Position numbers and translations under genes: made by a program. Below are positions 34,801-46,348 of a stretch of 64,000 nt of DNA, in pieces. This DNA is from Siphonodentalium dalli. Taxonomy: Eukaryota; Mollusca; Scaphopoda; Gadilida; Siphonodentaliidae. The stretch lies in contig CP136068.1 in assembly GCA_032622095.1 (NCBI GenBank), positions 151,555,151 through 151,619,150 of the forward strand. Direction: 5' to 3'. Position 1 is the first letter of the stretch. Each line of letters begins with the position of its first letter. The notes under the pieces were generated by a model. It was not told where the DNA came from. It worked only from the letters and a program-made list of their open reading frames with translations, and did not search any database.

Positions 34801-35185
34801 CCATCGTATATTCTTGCGTATACTATAAACAAATAGTTCCTAGGTTTTAATATTATTTGATTGCCAACCATCATGGGCATTATGGTATAACATATCACAA
34901 AGTACCTAATATATATTTGTTCAGTATGTATTATAAATTATATAAAACATGCAGGTGTAAGAGATTTTGTTCATTGAATTCAATTTCCGTTTGGCATATT
35001 CGCGTGAACTTGCAGGTTGGGAGAATTTAGCAAAGTGAGCTAATCGCGTGACGCAGATACCTTTGCAGGTTGGGAGAATTTACTGAAGAAAGCTAATCGT
35101 CGGACACAAATCCAACAATTTTGGCATTTAAGAAACTCCTAAAATATAATTTGTGCGGTGGATTCTGTCATACCCAATGGTAGAT

Positions 35186-35352
35186 AAATGTGTTATATGT
35201 GTTATGTAACGATTCTTGTATCGCGACTCGGCTAATTTTCGTGGCCACTGAGGGACTCGGCGACCAAGGTCGCCTCGTCGCTATATGGCCACGAAAACTA
35301 GCCTCTTACGATACATGAATCGATACAAACACATTGTGTATATAACACATTT
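35186..35352. mobile_element. Palindromic MITE
   Basis: An imperfect inverted repeat: outer arms AAATGTGTTATATGTG and ...TATATAACACATTT, then ACGATTCTTGTATCG against CGATACATGAATCG, then GGCTAATTTTCGTGGCCA against TGGCCACGAAAACTAGCC. The centre is GGCGACCAAGGTCGCC. The fold covers essentially the whole 167 bases. Confidence 0.8.
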
Positions 35353-36163
35353 ATATATGATTTCATTAGACCTTTAGTACCTGTTTGTATGTGAAGCGGG
35401 GTTTACACCATTCCTGGGAATAAGTTGTCGTAATTTCTATTTTAATCCGTTGTTCATAGCCTCGTACGTTTACTCTTCCAGAATTACAACATAAGTTCTA
35501 CATAATATATTCAGGGATGACGAAGAACCGATATTGGGAAAATTGGCCAACCCCTATGAATTCGCCCATGCTATTGAAGCATATCACATTACAATAGGAC
35601 GAACTGGACATAGCCAGATTACCACTATGAATGTTATAAATGTTGATATATTCGTTACATCATAATTTAAAGATTGTCAGTCTCTTATTTTTACAAGTTT
35701 GATATAGTTCCTGTGTATAAAATAATAAATATGAATCGAAGACGTTGACACCTGTCCGGAAACGCTTTTATCGATCAATATTTATTTTATATCGATATTT
35801 TCTTATATCACATGAAATCACTATTATATTATTTTTTTAAATCCATTACATATATTCCTTATCTCACACTAGTGACGAATAGGCGCCTACTTCCCTCCAA
35901 CTTGGCATCCCGCAAAAAATATATTTACATTGAATCAGGCGGATTAATACTATTTCGTAAAGCCACACAGGACAACAACACAAGATAATGCAAAATGATT
36001 GATTTGTTCATTAATGTTAAATTATTGTTAAATTACGACGTGGCCGAAAGCTATATAATCAAAGAATTTGAATGTATTCAACCATGGATTTTAAAATCAC
36101 TGCTATAGTTTTGTATTGACTTCAGCCGCATACAATTTTATGTATATATGTATGTATACTTAC

Positions 36164-36217
36164 CTCGTCAACTCGAAGTGGTCCCACCGCGTGTGGATGC
36201 CAAGTTACGCAGATGAC
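36164..36217 (-). CDS. BBOX/TMLHE-like paralogue 1, exon 10
   Basis: Eighteen codons, phase 0 at both ends, with acceptor TTTCACAG and donor GTAAGTAT. It encodes VICVTWHPHAVGPLRVDE, matching the stretch after the conserved N-D-K-G turn (G-x-V-x2-I-x-x-N-x3-R in BBOX1) in the jelly-roll core. It is the smallest but one of the recognised exons; assignment rests on frame continuity with exons 9 and 11 as much as on sequence. Confidence 0.82.
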
Positions 36218-36612
36218 CTGTGAAATAATTCGGGTAAATATACGATCATAATTGAAGTTTTACAAAAGCTTCTCCAAACTTATGCAAACAGTAGCCAAGG
36301 CCGAAAAAACGGTTTGACAATTTACAATGTTGTGTTTCCTAAATATATTATCTTGCACGAGCGTAATGGGAATGTCCTCTGTATAAATGTCAACAGGTAT
36401 TTTATCTCACGTGACCTTCCAGCCTGTACACATGTAGTCGCGGCCATATTTGGCATGTGACGTCACGGCCTTGCGATTGTCGTTGAGCACTTATGTTTCA
36501 TGCTAAAGCATTTGAAAATAAGATATTGGCTGCGTTATGCGGAGTTAGCTGAGTTCATCAAACTGTCAGAATGTTTTATTGTTTCGGTCGGTGTGCGAAT
36601 CATTCCGGTCTT

Positions 36613-37013
36613 TTAACCCTTTACCCAACAGAAGGGCCCTGTGCCAATGCATTCTCTTATATATGCGAGTCGACCATAGGTCGCCTCGCATATATAAGAG
36701 AATGCATTGGCTTAACACATTAAAAATTATAAAATTGTTAAAGAATGTAAGAAAAAATGGTAAAAAGTGTTAAAAAAAGATTTTTTTTTAGGCCAATGCA
36801 TTCTCTTATATATGCGAGGCGACCTACGGTCGACTCGCATATATAAGAGAATGCATTGGCACAGGGCATAACTGTAACTATCACAATGTGGTCAAGGAGC
36901 CGGTTCCAATGATATCCATATTTGTATGGTTCTATTGAGACAGACCGAAGATATTTTAGGCTGTTGAAGCTTTATTTGCCCGGTTTTGGCCGTTTTGTTG
37001 GGTAAAGGGTTAA
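36613..37013 (+). mobile_element. Family A hairpin MITE (copy A3)
   Basis: 401 bases with TTAA at both ends, TTAACCCTTTACCCAACA and TGTTGGGTAAAGGGTTAA. Two facing palindromes at about 36645-36713 and 36792-36862 are separated by the same A-rich spacer as A1. It is nearly identical to A1, so both are young. It lies in intron 9 of paralogue 1, on the 5' side of exon 10. Confidence 0.92.
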
Positions 37014-37351
37014 TTATAAACGTTTCACAAAAGTGCTTCCATATTTTACTTGTCTCAAAAAGTCGCTCGGCTTCCGGATGCAAATTTGTTTTTGTATATT
37101 TCTAAATGCTTAGCAAATAAATAATCGAGTTTCCTTCTTCGTTGTGATCACTGCATCTAAATATACCAGGATGATATATTTATAATGCGAGTGAACACTG
37201 TAGAACTTGTCAATTTGATCTTGAACACGTTGCAAAATCATCTTCGAATGGCGAGATTCGTAAACGAAACTAGGCCTCGGGATATGGCTATATGTCACCA
37301 GCTTTGTTTACTATCTGAGATTTCTGGGGATAAAGAACGTTGTTCGATACA

Positions 37352-37500
37352 ATATAATGAACAGACCATGTCTTGTAGTTGACAACGCCAATTTAGTCCC
37401 CCGAGATAGTGATTTAGTTCCACCCTGCTTCGCGTCGGGAACTACACCACTCCCTCCGGCACTAAATAGTCGTAGTCAACTACAAGATATGTTCTATTAT
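37352..37500. mobile_element. Palindromic MITE
   Basis: Arms ATAATGAACAGACCATGTC...TTGTAGTTGAC and GTCAACTACAAG...ATATGTTCTATTAT face each other, with an inner pair AATTTAGTCCC against GCACTAAATAG. The centre contains CTGCTTCGCGTCGGG. Confidence 0.7.
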
Positions 37501-39040
37501 TTTTAATAAGTGATCCGCGGCATTACGTTGAGCATGCAATGACACAGCAAGATATAAACACCACTAATGACAAGAACACCATAGTCAGAAATGGTAACGC
37601 GCTCAAGATAATATATTATATACCCATGATTGTAATTATAGAATATAAAATATATTGGTTTCACGAATGCCCAACTCATAGAATTAATCGCCTTGCACTT
37701 CTTGGCATCCGAATAACAATTGAAATTGAAATTGAAATTCCCAACTACACCTTTAACCGGACTCGGCCTCCGGGTCGCAGTTAGACTTTTAATCCGTCCA
37801 AAAATTCCCATTCTATAAATAAAACGCCCATGCGCCCACTGTAATTAAGAAACAGCAGAACACTATACACGCGGAGCGCGGAATAACAAACCTCGACGAA
37901 ACCCATTTGTTTATACATGTACATATGTATCGGTCCTATAAATTAGACACACGTACTCTATTGTGATGGCTATTTAGGGCTGTGAGCATAAAACGGTGCT
38001 TTCGTGCGAGTTCACAAACAGTTTTCCTTCCAATGTAATTGACTTCGACAAAACAAATGAAACGAAACCACAAGATAGGCACTTAGTATTGGCATTATAC
38101 ATGTACATCCCATGTACATGCGCCAGATCTCTGGGTACGGTACATGGAATTACTCAGAACAGGGCCAGAACTACTGTTCGCGCTGCAGAACTTAGCCAAG
38201 TTAGCAAATTGCTATAAGAAAAACGAATTTGCACAAACAATCCCAAATTTGCTATAAAAATTGGCACCTATCTTTTTGGCTTTTGGCAAATTATAACCAT
38301 CGAGAATATAATAAAGCTTGCAGTCAATAGGTCGGAAACAAAACACATTGGTATCCAGTCGCGACATAGCTATTTGGGTCATAATTCAAAGCGTATAATG
38401 AATTCGCGGCTTTATCATGTCGACTTATTTTTCGCTGAGGTGAATGTGTTTCTAATTTCTACACGATTATAACACTGAGTACGATTATTGACTCCAATTT
38501 TACAACATTAGTCAAACATAGATATGAATTTTGACAAAGTGTTATACAAGAATGAGAAGTAAATATATCTAATGGCATATATAGTTATTGTTACACACAA
38601 ATGTGGCACCAACAAATAATGGTCGGAAAAAAGTGGCAACAGAACATATAAAGTGGCTAAAAATATAATGCGATTTCCAACAGTGTTGGCAACTGGGAAT
38701 TCTTGGCCACCGCGAACTCTGTCTGTTGGTCTCGGGCGATGGCATCCGATGTAATTAAAAAAAATAAACAACTAACATGTGCACCTGATTACACAACTCC
38801 GGGCTGCTCTTTGACACGTATCATCAATCGCAACGTGCTCTATACAAATGCGTTTATCAATCAGCGGGCGATGCTGGTGATTCGAACACTAAAGGTAGCA
38901 GTTCCCGACCAACCATAATGGGTGACTTGGCCATACACATTGAAATAGAATTACATGAAAATACGTAATCTTTCTATTATACATGTAGGTCAGCATGAGT
39001 TGTACATATAGTTCGATTTAATTGGCATCTGATTTCGTAC
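37501..39040. other. Intron 9 sequence, nothing recognised
   Basis: A short (TTGAAA)n run at about 37722-37740 is the only repeat noted. No exon was recognised. Confidence 0.4.
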
Positions 39041-39101
39041 CTCGCCTTTGTCGTTCAGTAAAATATGTGGTCTTCTTACTTCCAAGTCAAATGGGCGATC
39101 G
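39041..39101 (-). CDS. BBOX/TMLHE-like paralogue 1, exon 9
   Basis: Sixty-one bases: one base completing a Ser codon, then DRPFDLEVRRPHILLNDKGE, with acceptor TTTGCAG and donor GTACGA. The F-x-L-x3-R-P-x-I-x-L-N-D-K-G pattern matches the family segment before exon 10 (H-x-I-I-E-L-D-D-K-G in BBOX1). Phase 2 in, phase 0 out, consistent with both neighbours. Confidence 0.9.
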
Positions 39102-39734
39102 CTGCAAAGAGATACATTCACATTTGCAATATAACTTTACACAAAGTAGCCTTCTGTCGATGCTCGATTGGTTAATAACCTGCGACCCATAGATGGTACC
39201 ATTCATATGCTTATATCGTTTATGGTACAATTAGCAACCAAAATCTAGCTTTGTATAAGCACTAGTAATTCAAAAGTGTTCACATGTCACACATCCTGAA
39301 GTTGGTTCTAATCTTGGCGTATCAAGAACACAAGTTTTCGAATGGCAGGGTATGAATTGACACAAATATGTACCAGGCAAATAAACATGGAAATAATTTG
39401 CAATAAGCGGCTTTTAGTACTGCCAGGCAATCACGAAAACGCCACTTTAGCATGCATCTAAGGCGATGATAATACATGCGGAGAAAACTTATTTAAAACG
39501 GTCTTCAATATTATCGCTATTTCACAATGAAAACATGATCGCTCTTTATCGCGGTTCATCGTCTGACGATTTGGAGCCCGTCCAAGGAGCCAAACCTGGT
39601 AAACATGACCCGTTGAAAGTCCGAGCCATCAGCGACTGCCCCGAATAAGGTAATAGGTTCGACCTTATTATATTGGGATATATAAAAATGTTATGGATTT
39701 AAATCGGTGGTGTTCAATCGGGTGGGGCATTATT

Positions 39735-39990
39735 CTCACCATTAAATATCATGTTCCAGTACATTCGCCTGTATATGCGAGGGACAATGCACTATAGCTG
39801 GCTTACAATGTCAAGGTTAATATTGTTAGGCCAATGTATTCTCTTATATATGCGAAGCTCCCTATGGGAGACTCGCAAATTTTATTAAAGTATCTGATCA
39901 CTTGAATATGAGAATTATAGTTATCCACACACTTCCATGACTGGAGCTTCCTGGAATTTTGCGAAAACCCTGTGCCAATGCATTATCCTC
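39735..39990 (+). mobile_element. Degraded family E hairpin element
   Basis: Blocks ATCATGTTCCAGTACATT, TTACAATGTCAAGGTTAATA and the right hairpin GCGAAGCTCCCTATGGGAG match 7600-7825. The stem inner arms are CTCCC/GGGAG. It ends against a truncated ACCCTGTGCCAATGCATT, the left edge of the younger cassette. Confidence 0.7.
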
Positions 39991-40147
39991 AATTGAAATC
40001 GATTATATTGGGAGTTAATGTTTTAGACGAATTACCAGAACATATTATGCCAAATAGTGGTTTAATTTGTAATACCGATCCATCATGTTAGACAGTGAAC
40101 ATTGGATATGTATATGGAAGCGCGATGATAAATTTCTAAAAAAAAAA

Positions 40148-40521
40148 TTACCCTGTGTCAATGCATTCCCTTATATATGCGAGTCGACCATAGGTCGCCT
40201 CGCATATATAAGAGAATGCATTGGCCTAACAAATTTTTACAATTTTAATAATTTTTTCTTGTATTCTTTAACAATTTTATAATTTCACCCATACAGAGCC
40301 CCAGACAAACATGAGCAGACGACACTCTTCTATATGCTTCTATATATGTGTGGGGCTCCCTGCAGGGTAATGGATGTTTTTTATTTTATGTCCTAAAAAT
40401 TGTAAGAAACATTTATTTAAAAAAAATTATAACAAATTGTTAGGCCAATGCATTCTCTTATATATGTGAGGCGACCTATGGTCGACTCGCATATATAAGA
40501 GAATGCATTGGCACAGGGTAA
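40148..40521 (+). mobile_element. Hairpin cassette without A or B ends (copy D)
   Basis: Bounded by TTACCCTGTGTCAATGC and GCATTGGCACAGGGTAA. Inside are the two facing palindromes (about 40158-40225 and 40443-40512) and the family B core: CAGAGCCCCAGACAAACATG ... GTGTGGGGCTCCCTGCAGGG. The outer TGTGACCCGCC ends of family B and the CCCTTTACCCAACA ends of family A are both missing. It suggests the cassette itself is, or was, an element ending in CCCTGTG. Confidence 0.8.
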
Positions 40522-40821
40522 TCGGATTAATTCCCTCTGGACAGTTGAAATTTGTGTAAGGCAGATATCGCAGATTATATTATAGCACGAATTATGTACA
40601 TGTATCATCATTTGTGTGTGGTTATTTCGTATTATATTATTTACATCATACATGTATAGGATTGGATTGTCTATATGTTATAAATAAACCCGGATTTTAT
40701 TTTATAACGATACATACGTTTATAACTGGGGTGAACGATATTTACCTGTTTTATTCGAGTTTTAACATAGAGTTTTTTGTTTTGGCTATAAATAATTTTA
40801 TTATGATTTTATAACATTAAA

Positions 40822-41080
40822 AATGTCATCTATCAGCGACATTGAAATTTCCCAGAAAGGAAAAAGCAGAGGAAGGTTAAAATGAAAACTGTGGTCAATT
40901 TGGCTGATATGGAGGACATAGGGAAACAAATATATATTCTATCTGATAAAAATGCTAAAATTTTGTAGAGAATGTTTAAAATATATTCTACTGATAAGTT
41001 CAGACAGAAACGAGTTAAATGTTATGAATGTGACGGAGATCATTTAAGACCTGATTGTCCATATCTTAAAAATACTGTTA
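40822..41080 (+). pseudogene. CCHC zinc knuckle (gag-like) fragment
   Basis: The frame MEDIGKQIYILSDKNAKIL, one TAG, then ends in VKCYECDGDHLRPDCPYL. The C-x2-C-x4-H-x4-C spacing is the nucleic-acid-binding zinc knuckle of retroelement Gag proteins. The open frame is cut exactly by the TTAA element beginning at 41078, and I found no continuation after it. A first frame, MSSISDIEISQKGKSRGRLK, ends at 40885. Confidence 0.6.
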
Positions 41081-41718
41081 AAGGGGTACTGTACACAGAG
41101 ATAGGCAATTTTTGTATTTACTCCCATTGACATAACTTTCAAGTTAGATTGTGTTCGTGTTATAAGAGTTTCGTATAAACCTAATTTAGCGACGAAAATA
41201 TTGATCTTGGAAATAAAAAATATTACGATTTCAAACTACGCGCCATGTTTTTTACCTACACCGGAGAAGACACAGGTTGCAGGATGAACCGGAAGTTCAA
41301 TTGATGCCTGCAATCTCTTCCATCGAACAATCTCACCCCCTATAAAAATACTTGACGCTTTATGAATCTTGTTTCTTCTCTTTTTTTCCAAATTGGTTAT
41401 AGCGGGACTTCCTTTTGCATGTAACATGTTTTGTTCGCAACTCAATAATGTTCGTCGTAAACGGCCGTCGATAAAAGACACCCAACATGTGAGATTTCAA
41501 GAACGATAACTCGTAATGGCATAATTCGCCATTTTATGACTCCAGCCATAAATTAATTTATATTAAATAATTCAATTTGACTTTTATGATAGCCTGTTAA
41601 CCGGAACGTTTTCAGTAGACATCGTCGACTCAAATACGTTATTTTAAAATATAATATTGATATTAGATCGCAATTGTTACCGGGAATTTATTGAAATTGG
41701 CGTACAGTACCCCTTTAA
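41078..41718 (+). mobile_element. TTAA-flanked MITE, family H
   Basis: 641 bases with perfect 17-base inverted ends that include the target: TTAAAGGGGTACTGTAC and GTACAGTACCCCTTTAA. No transposase coding was recognised; a minus-strand frame at 41236-41481 has no known domain. It splits a gag-like fragment. Confidence 0.88.
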
Positions 41719-42573
41719 ATTATAGATATTGTATTGATTCATATTTGTTTTATATATATTTATAATTCATTAAAGGAACCATGTTTGGTTCCACATTTCG
41801 ATTTCAAAAATCTCTATAATATCGAGTTTATGGGGCTGAATCGTGTTGTCTACTAATCTACATGGAAGAAGACCGTTCCTAAATTCCAGTGTTTACACCT
41901 GTGGGTTTTTTTTCATGCGAGGGTTTATTTGTTGCGAATATTTAATTTTTTAGATTATTAACACATATAGAACATATTAGTCTATGACATGTAGACATGT
42001 AGAACACATTATTCGCTAACATCAATCGTTTAATACTAATCGTTTAACTTCTATACATCCTGTATTTGTGGCGGGGGCTACAAACATTGTTCTTTATCCG
42101 TATATATGCACATACCAGTTCATATATGTAGATTTCAGTCACTAAACGTATTGGTCTAGAAATGGTAGTTTATGACTAACATTTAAATAGTAATTATGAC
42201 TATAATCCATGTCCTGCAGTCGACGGATGATCACGTAGGCTTCTATATACTACTTTATACTCACATGCAGGCTTTGGTATATGTACATGGTACAAATATA
42301 CTATGCCTTTAAATTCGTAAACAATTAATTTCGACATTTATACTTTTTCTTGGCGCAAAAATACAGTTAATATGCCTGATGCGGCAAGGTTCCAAAACAA
42401 AAAAGATGGGGTATATGGACCCCATATGAATCCATACCCTCTCGGGCTTTCACAATTTAGTCGGTGTCATTCAAGGTGAATGGAATATCCCCTCATCCCT
42501 TGTTACATGGCCAGCATGATACGTGAACATATGCGTAAATGTTCGAGCTTACCAGCAGTGAACCATAACTCAC

Positions 42574-42714
42574 CTGTTGTAACGCTTGCTCACAAACGTG
42601 GCTGGTATTTTAGTCAGCGCGTCGAACTCCCGTGGGTTACTTTTTCTGAACTCACCAACAACGTGGAATAAGTCCAAGACCGTATTCTCCCCTCCCGTTA
42701 CCTCTGGGTCGAAT
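42574..42714 (-). CDS. BBOX/TMLHE-like paralogue 1, exon 8
   Basis: 141 bases after a TTTAACAG acceptor: one base completes a Lys codon, then 46 codons, then two bases (AG) before GTGAGT. It includes FDPEVTGGENTVLDLF and KSNPREFDALTKIPATF. T-G-G-x-x-x-x-x-D-x-F matches the TGGxSxxVDGF motif after the Fe-binding H-x-D strand, and N-P-x-E-F-x-x-L matches the helix that follows. The usual Asp-Gly-Phe is Asp-Leu-Phe here. Confidence 0.92.
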
Positions 42715-43050
42715 CTGTTAAAAGTGACCAATATGAATATTGAAAATTGAAATTAAATTCTCTGAAATTGAAAGTAAAATGATTCGCTGAGGTATTTAAT
42801 ACATATGACAACATCTTTCTGAACAAACCACACCATTTACGTAAAATGCATTATCTTCGTCAAACTATTGACTAATTTGACACACTACCCATATCCAGAC
42901 ATCCCCCAAAGTAATACATGTACCATTGCGACAATATGGTGCCATAAATGCCTGAACAATTATATCCCTATATACAGAATATGTCTGGTGCGGAAACAAC
43001 ATGCCATACGCTATACCAATTGCACACCCGCTAGCTAAGTTGAGGGTACA

Positions 43051-43761
43051 TATGTGACCCGCCATATCAAATCCAGTCGTAATTCGGGATTTTTTTTACC
43101 CTGTGCCAATGCATTCTCTTATATATGCGAGTCGACCATATGTCGCCTCGCATATATAAGAGAATGCATTGGCCTAACACTTTTTTACAATTTTAATAAT
43201 TTTTTCTTGTATTCTTTAACAATTTTATAATTTCACCCATACAGAGCCCCAGACAAACATGAGCAGACGACACTCTTCTATATGCTTCTATATATGTGTG
43301 GGGCTCCCTGCAGGATAATGGATGTTTTTTATTTTATGTCCTAGCAGTGGAAATATGAGTAGAGATAAAACAACTGTGAGCCTGGTATACAGGTCTTAAG
43401 TTTGCTATTCATGGAAGATTCCATTGAGGTGGTAAACCATAACTCACATACCCAAACGTATTAACCCTTTACCCAACAGAAGGGCCCTGTGCCAATGCAT
43501 TCTCTTATATATGCGAGTCGACCATAGGTCGCCTCGCATATATAAGAGAATGCATTGGCTTAACACATTAAAAATTATAAAATTGTTAAAGAATGTAAGA
43601 AAAAATGGTAAAAAGTGTTAAAAAAAGATTTTTTTTAGGCCAATGCATTCTCTTATATATGCGAGGCGACCTATGGTCGACTCGCATATATAAGAGAATG
43701 CATTGGCACAGGGTAAAAGAAATCCCGACTTACGACTGGATTTGATATGGCGGGTCACATA
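43051..43761 (+). mobile_element. Chimeric B/A hairpin element (B1)
   Basis: Starts as family B (TA, TGTGACCCGCCATATC, left palindrome, B core to about 43343). It changes abruptly to local flanking sequence (43345-43460), then to a family A left end (TTAACCCTTTACCCAACA at 43461) with A palindrome and A spacer. It finally leaves through the right palindrome into a family B right end (ATCCCGACTTACGACTGG ... GGCGGGTCACA, TA). Three palindromes are present. The A half has no A right end. See findings. Confidence 0.85.
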
Positions 43762-43885
43762 TGGTTTTTTTTTGTGAATACCATAATTATTTCATGAGTA
43801 ACTAGCAGTGGAAACTACTAGTCAAGAATCATGGAATGAAACAAACTGGGATTCAATCAAAACGCCGTAGGTGTTCTATTTATTA

Positions 43886-44347
43886 TATGTGACCCGCCAT
43901 ATCAAATCCAGTCGTAAGTCGGGATTTGTTTACCCTGTGCCAATGCATTCTCTTATATATGCGTATCGACGATAGGTCGCCTCGCATATATAAGAGAATG
44001 CATTGGCCTAACAATTTGTTACAATTTTAATAATTTGTTCTTGTTTTCTTTAACAATTTTATAATTTCACCCATACAGAGCCCCAGACAAACATGAGCAG
44101 ACGACACTCTTCTATATGCTTCTATATATGTGTGGGGCTCCCTGCAGGGTAATGGATGTTTTTTATTTTATGTCCTAAAAATTGTAAGAAACATTTATTT
44201 AAAAATAATGATACAAAATTGTTAGGCCAATGCATTCTCTTATATATGCGAGGCGACCTATGGTGGACTCGCACATATAAGAGAATGTATTGGCACAGGG
44301 TAACAAAATCCCGACTTACGACTGGATTTGATATGGCGGGTCACATA
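43886..44347 (+). mobile_element. Family B hairpin MITE, TA target (copy B2)
   Basis: TA|TGTGACCCGCCATATCAA at the left and the complement at the right, TTGATATGGCGGGTCACA|TA. The terminal repeat runs about 36 bases plus a T/A run before the cassette ACCCTGTG. Two facing palindromes flank a 200-base core containing AGAGCCCCAGACA ... TGTGTGGGGCTC, itself an inverted repeat. No coding capacity. Confidence 0.9.
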
Positions 44348-44691
44348 TGCTTTAACCATGTTGACAATTATTATTTTTAATGCTGAAAGTTGCTAAATTA
44401 TGCAGAATTTTCACTTATAATAGCAAAACAAATTAAAAAATACACCGATCAGCTGATAGGTAGCAAACCGCTTTCAACTGAATACGTCAAGATGTCATGC
44501 GGCAAACTACAATTCGGCTGATTTTACTGAAAGTAAGCGAAGTGAAGATACCATTTTTGAATAACGAAATGATATCTTTACTGTCGGACTAGATACTACA
44601 TACGGCATTTACGTTGCAGCAATTGCCCACCATTTAATTGGGAAGCATATAAAAAAGAGGGCATCTCTCTATTCTGAATGTTTTTTTTTGT

Positions 44692-45440
44692 AAATTCAAT
44701 AGAGATAAAACAATAACTATGAGCCATGTATGCGGGTCTTAAATTTGTGATTCGTGGAAGATTCCATTGAGGTGGTAAACCATAATTCACAGACCCAAAT
44801 GTAATAACTAGATTTTAATCCCAAGTGAATACAATAATTATTTCATGACTGACTAGCAGTGGAAATATGAGTAGAGATAAAAACAACTGTGAGCCTGGTA
44901 TTCAGGTCTTAAGTTTGCTATTCATGGAAGATTCCATTGAGGTGGTAAACCATAACTCACATACCCAAACGTATTAACCCTTTACCCAACAGAACGGCCC
45001 TGTGCCAATGCATTCTCTTATATATGCGAGTCGACCATAGGTCGCCTCGCATATATAAGAGAATGCATTGGCTTAAGACATATTAAAAACGATAAAATTG
45101 TCAAAGAATGTAGAAATATATTATAAAAATTGTTAAAACATGTAAGAAAAAATTATAAAATTGTTAAATAATGTAAGAAAAAATGTTTTTTTTAGGCCAA
45201 TGCATTCTCTTATATATGCGAGGCGACCTATGGTCGACTCGCATATATAAGAGAATGCATTGGCACAGGGTATAACTGTGACCATCACAATGTGGTCAAT
45301 GAACCGGTTCCAATGATATCCATATTTGTATGGTGTTATTGAGACAGATCGAAGATATTTTAGGCTGTTGAAGCTTTATTTGGGCGTTTTTGGCCGTTTT
45401 GTTGGGTAAAGGGTTAACTAGATTTTAATCCCCAAAACAA
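44692..45440 (+). repeat. Duplicated 160-base unit, one copy carrying element A5
   Basis: GATTCCATTGAGGTGGTAAA plus surrounding sequence occurs at 43420, 44758 and 44932. The unit around 44692-44850 reads straight through CAAATGTAATAACTAGATTT. The next unit has the same context but with TTAA ... TTAA enclosing family A element 44974-45417. The 43345-43460 unit has the same A-left insertion site. Confidence 0.85.
44974..45417 (+). mobile_element. Family A hairpin MITE (copy A5)
   Basis: 444 bases, TTAA on both sides, ends as in A3. The spacer between the two palindromes is longer than in A3, with a repeated AAAATTGTTAAA block. An unoccupied paralogous site lies at about 44806-44812. Confidence 0.9.
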
Positions 45441-45623
45441 AACTGGATTTTTGACATCTCATTTTCGTCTGTATCAAAACTCCAATTTGAAACTTGTGCA
45501 AAGTATAATACCATCACCAAAATGGATGTTTATATTATATTGTAATACGATCTTGCCCAAACATGCATACAAGGCCCGTTCTGATTGGTCAGCAGCCTGT
45601 ATTCCCATGGATACATGAACGTC

Positions 45624-45668
45624 GTTTTGTGGTACAATTCTAGATATTCTGAATTGTACCACAAAAAC
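45624..45668. repeat. Short near-perfect hairpin
   Basis: GTTTTGTGGTACAATTC pairs with GAATTGTACCACAAAAAC around a 10-base loop. A third copy, GTGGTACAAT, follows at once. Confidence 0.9.
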
Positions 45669-46013
45669 GTGGTACAATCAGTGCAATGCTGCCAACGCCT
45701 CAAACATTCAGAACTCTCGTCATTCAAACCACAGGTGAATTGGTTGTATCGTGCTATAGACTGACGAAAGAGACATATAATGGCTACCTACTAATACTTA
45801 AAGATAGAACAAATATAATTCTTATCTGCTAAATATTGCCAGATAGGCAACGAAATGGGGTCACCGCTCAACAGTGACATCATGGTTGACGTTACAGTTT
45901 GAAGAGAAGAACTGTTTGTTGGGAAATCAGACCATACATAGATCAAACCTGGGCTATCAAAAAATTTCGACCAAAAAATACACAATTTCGACCAATACAT
46001 ACATTCGAATTAC

Positions 46014-46158
46014 AAAAGAAATAAATGCACTGCGCATCGACGAGTATAGTCCAATTTGACCACAAAAACTGATTGTAAGACTCCGCTTCTGGTCGTCCTA
46101 CAATCAGTTTATTTGTGGTCAAATTATACTATACGCAGTGTATTTATTTCTTAAACAT
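46014..46158. mobile_element. Palindromic MITE
   Basis: Arms of about 60 bases: AAAGAAATAAATGCACTGCG ... CAATTTGACCACAAAAACTG and the inverted CAGTTTATTTGTGGTCAAAT ... GCAGTGTATTTATTTCTT, with a short centre near 46085. Confidence 0.8.
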
Positions 46159-46348
46159 ATGCATAGGATTCCCATAACAAATATTTAAAAATAATAACCG
46201 GTTGATGTTTCATAATAACCAGATCCTAGTTCAATGTGTGAGATGTTAGTTAGATGCTTTGCCACAAAGAATTAGATGATATTGGAGTCTACTTATTGTG
46301 TGACTTCGGTGAGTCACATCGACCACAACCTTATACGCGGGTACTTAC

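Noticed and set aside
38508-38771. Possible exon containing RVRGGQEFP on the minus strand
   Set aside because: Position is on the wrong side of exon 9 for a TGG-motif exon, and the true TGG exon was found at 42574-42714.
42480-42671. Plus-strand ORF of 63 codons
   Set aside because: Antisense shadow of exon 8 of paralogue 1, which has correct splice sites and family motifs on the minus strand.
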